Shown here: one piece after another, positions 57,463-58,704 of the stretch
Position numbering within the stretch: the stretch's first letter is position 1
Layout of the letters: each line of letters opens with the position of its first letter
From: Clostridia bacterium
Lineage (GTDB): Bacteria; Bacillota; Clostridia; Christensenellales; Aristaeellaceae
Length of the DNA stretch: 58,704 nucleotides
Reading direction: 5' to 3'
Assembly (NCBI GenBank): GCA_009784985.1
Contig: WQXF01000003.1
Span: forward strand, 1-58,704
The notes under the pieces: model-generated
What the model saw: the letters and a program-made list of their open reading frames with translations, nothing else
What the model was told of the DNA's origin: nothing
Databases searched by the model: none
Program-made: the position numbers and the translations under genes

Positions 57463-58704
57463 CCGATCACAAAGACCTGTTGGACATCCTTGGACACGTT
57501 GACCCGCGTGTGCTGAGCTACCAGGAATGGGTGAACGTGGGTATGGCGCTGAAGCAATCCGGCTTCACCGCTGCTGACTGGGATGCCTGGAGCGCGGGCG
57601 ACCCGGCCCGATACCGACCTGGCGAGTGCTTCCGAAAGTGGGAGAGTTTCCGGGGCGCTGCCAATCCCGTGAACAGCGGAACCATCGTACAGCTTGCCCG
57701 GGAACAGGGCTACAATCCACCCCGGGATCCCGGGCGCGAATTGGACTGGGATGATACCATCGGCGAAAACCACGACGATTTGGTGATCATCGATAAAGCA
57801 TGGATAGAGGATCGTGAGGTTTCGGAGCCTGCCGAGTGGAATCCGGTAGCGCACATCGTGAAATACCTGGAGACACTTTTCGAGGCTGCCGAAAATGTGG
57901 GATATGTGACGGAATCATGGGAGAAAGATGGCAGGCATCTGCCCAAAAAGGGCAATTGGGATCGTACCGCGGGCGAGCTTATCCATCAACTCAATCAGTG
58001 TGGCGGTGACCTGGGCGCCGTATTTGGCGATTGCAACCCGGAAGCCGGCGCGTGGATTCGATTCAATCCACTGAATGGCTTGGGCGTCAAAAACGACAAC
58101 GTAACAGAGTACCGTTACGCGCTGGTGGAATCCGACGACATGCCCATCGAGCGGCAGAACGCCATCATCCGCGAGCTGGAGCTGCCGGTGGCCTGCTTGG
58201 TACACAGCGGCGGCAAGAGCCTGCACGCCATTGTGCGCATTGACGCGGGCAATTACGACGAGTACCGCAAGCGGGTGGATTACCTGTATGACGTATGCCG
58301 CAAGAACGGCATGACCATCGATACCCAAAATAAGAACCCCTCCCGGCTGTCCCGCCTTCCCGGCGTGACCCGCAACGGCCACAAACAATATCTGCTTGAT
58401 ACGAATATTGGAAAACCAGATTGGCGGGCCTGGCAGGAGTGGATCGAGGGCGTGAACGACGATCTGCCCGACCCGGAAAGTATCGCCGACGTGTGGAATG
58501 ATCTGCCGGAGCTATCGCCGCCGTTGATCCACAATGTGCTGCGCCGCGGGCACAAGCTGCTGCTGGCCGGGCCGAGCAAGGCCGGGAAATCCTACGCGCT
58601 GATCGAACTATGTTGCGCCATCGCCGAGGGGAAGCGCTGGCTACGCTGGGACTGCGCCCAGGGCCGGGTGCTGTACGTCAACCTGGAGCTTGACCGGGCA
58701 AGCT
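57456..58704 (+). CDS. Phage primase/RepA-like helicase, cut by window end
   Basis: ATG 57456 after GGAGGTGATCGG, overlapping the helicase stop. 416 residues are visible and the frame is open at the edge. The start carries a PriCT_2-like domain (LDILGHVDPRVLSYQEWVNVGMALKQSG). A primase-like region follows with acidic and His motifs (ESDDMPIERQNAII, VHSGGKSLHAIV). The last part begins a RepA/RecA-like helicase domain with Walker A AGPSKAGKSYALIEL. It should load and unwind at the phage origin. Confidence 0.85.
   Translation, partial: MVTDHKDLLDILGHVDPRVLSYQEWVNVGMALKQSGFTAADWDAWSAGDPARYRPGECFRKWESFRGAANPVNSGTIVQLAREQGYNPPRDPGRELDWDDTIGENHDDLVIIDKAWIEDREVSEPAEWNPVAHIVKYLETLFEAAENVGYVTESWEKDGRHLPKKGNWDRTAGELIHQLNQCGGDLGAVFGDCNPEAGAWIRFNPLNGLGVKNDNVTEYRYALVESDDMPIERQNAIIRELELPVACLVHSGGKSLHAIVRIDAGNYDEYRKRVDYLYDVCRKNGMTIDTQNKNPSRLSRLPGVTRNGHKQYLLDTNIGKPDWRAWQEWIEGVNDDLPDPESIADVWNDLPELSPPLIHNVLRRGHKLLLAGPSKAGKSYALIELCCAIAEGKRWLRWDCAQGRVLYVNLELDRAS

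Noticed and set aside
56985-57854. 289-codon minus-strand frame across the helicase and primase genes
   Set aside because: Both plus-strand genes are continuous with clear motifs and overlapping starts.

Overview
The window looks like chromosomal DNA of a low-redundancy, moderately GC-rich anaerobic Firmicute (Clostridia-like). The evidence is a membrane diadenylate cyclase with its YbbR-type regulator, a Rex redox repressor, VanW and AI-2E family proteins, YozG/DUF2975 and ECF-sigma loci, the NifU-like/GGGtGRT pair known from anaerobes, strong GGAGG ribosome sites, many GTG/TTG starts and many consensus TTGACA-17-TATAAT promoters. I cannot assign a genus from sequence alone.

Layout, left to right. 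(1) 1-1022: the truncated start of a DUF1016/YhcG-type nuclease and a small secreted protein with a likely frameshift near its end. (2) 1183-10416: a carbohydrate utilisation locus with a YesM/YesN-type two-component system, two paralogous solute-binding proteins, two CUT1 permeases and a GH127-like glycosidase. (3) 10418-13306: a FIST sensor protein and a soluble hybrid histidine kinase. (4) 13456-14534: a Fic protein followed by a Phd/YefM antitoxin. (5) 14701-19296: a VOC / SDR / GH1 / SDR / sugar-isomerase-like catabolic operon. (6) 19396-24665: an AI-2E family transporter, an ABC-2 exporter behind a long structured leader RNA, a toxin/immunity-like pair and a DUF378 protein. (7) 24916-33963: cdaA-cdaR, an acidic membrane protein, a PIG-V-like glycosyltransferase, a YkvI-like transporter, rex, VanW and TetR genes. 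(8) 33960-45311: a lipid kinase, vapBC, an XRE-S24 regulator, a cell-wall-binding protein, an ECF sigma factor with a vestigial partner, duplicated coiled-coil genes, radical SAM, YozG/DUF2975, NifU-like/GGGtGRT, an M42 peptidase and a class IV aminotransferase. (9) 45459-45610: tRNA-Thr and tRNA-Arg.

From about 45600 to the window end there is an integrated phage-like element, apparently inserted at the 3' end of tRNA-Arg. It has a tyrosine integrase, a repressor with divergent promoters and palindromic operators, small early genes, a tRNA-like structured non-coding segment, a PAPS-reductase-like enzyme, a radical SAM protein, and a cytosine methyltransferase gene that carries a second recognisable phage gene nested in another frame. 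A replication/recombination module follows: SMC/RecF-like ATPase, Sak4-like ATPase, DUF669, DEAD helicase and a primase/helicase cut by the window edge.

Two families of dispersed inverted repeats (130 bp, and about 100 bp hairpins) sit exactly at gene ends, and a third hairpin element lies inside a phage coding sequence. The most unusual items are the nested methyltransferase-locus gene, the three-way-junction leader RNA before the ABC exporter, and the prophage segment with a tRNA-like fold next to PAPS-reductase and radical SAM enzymes.
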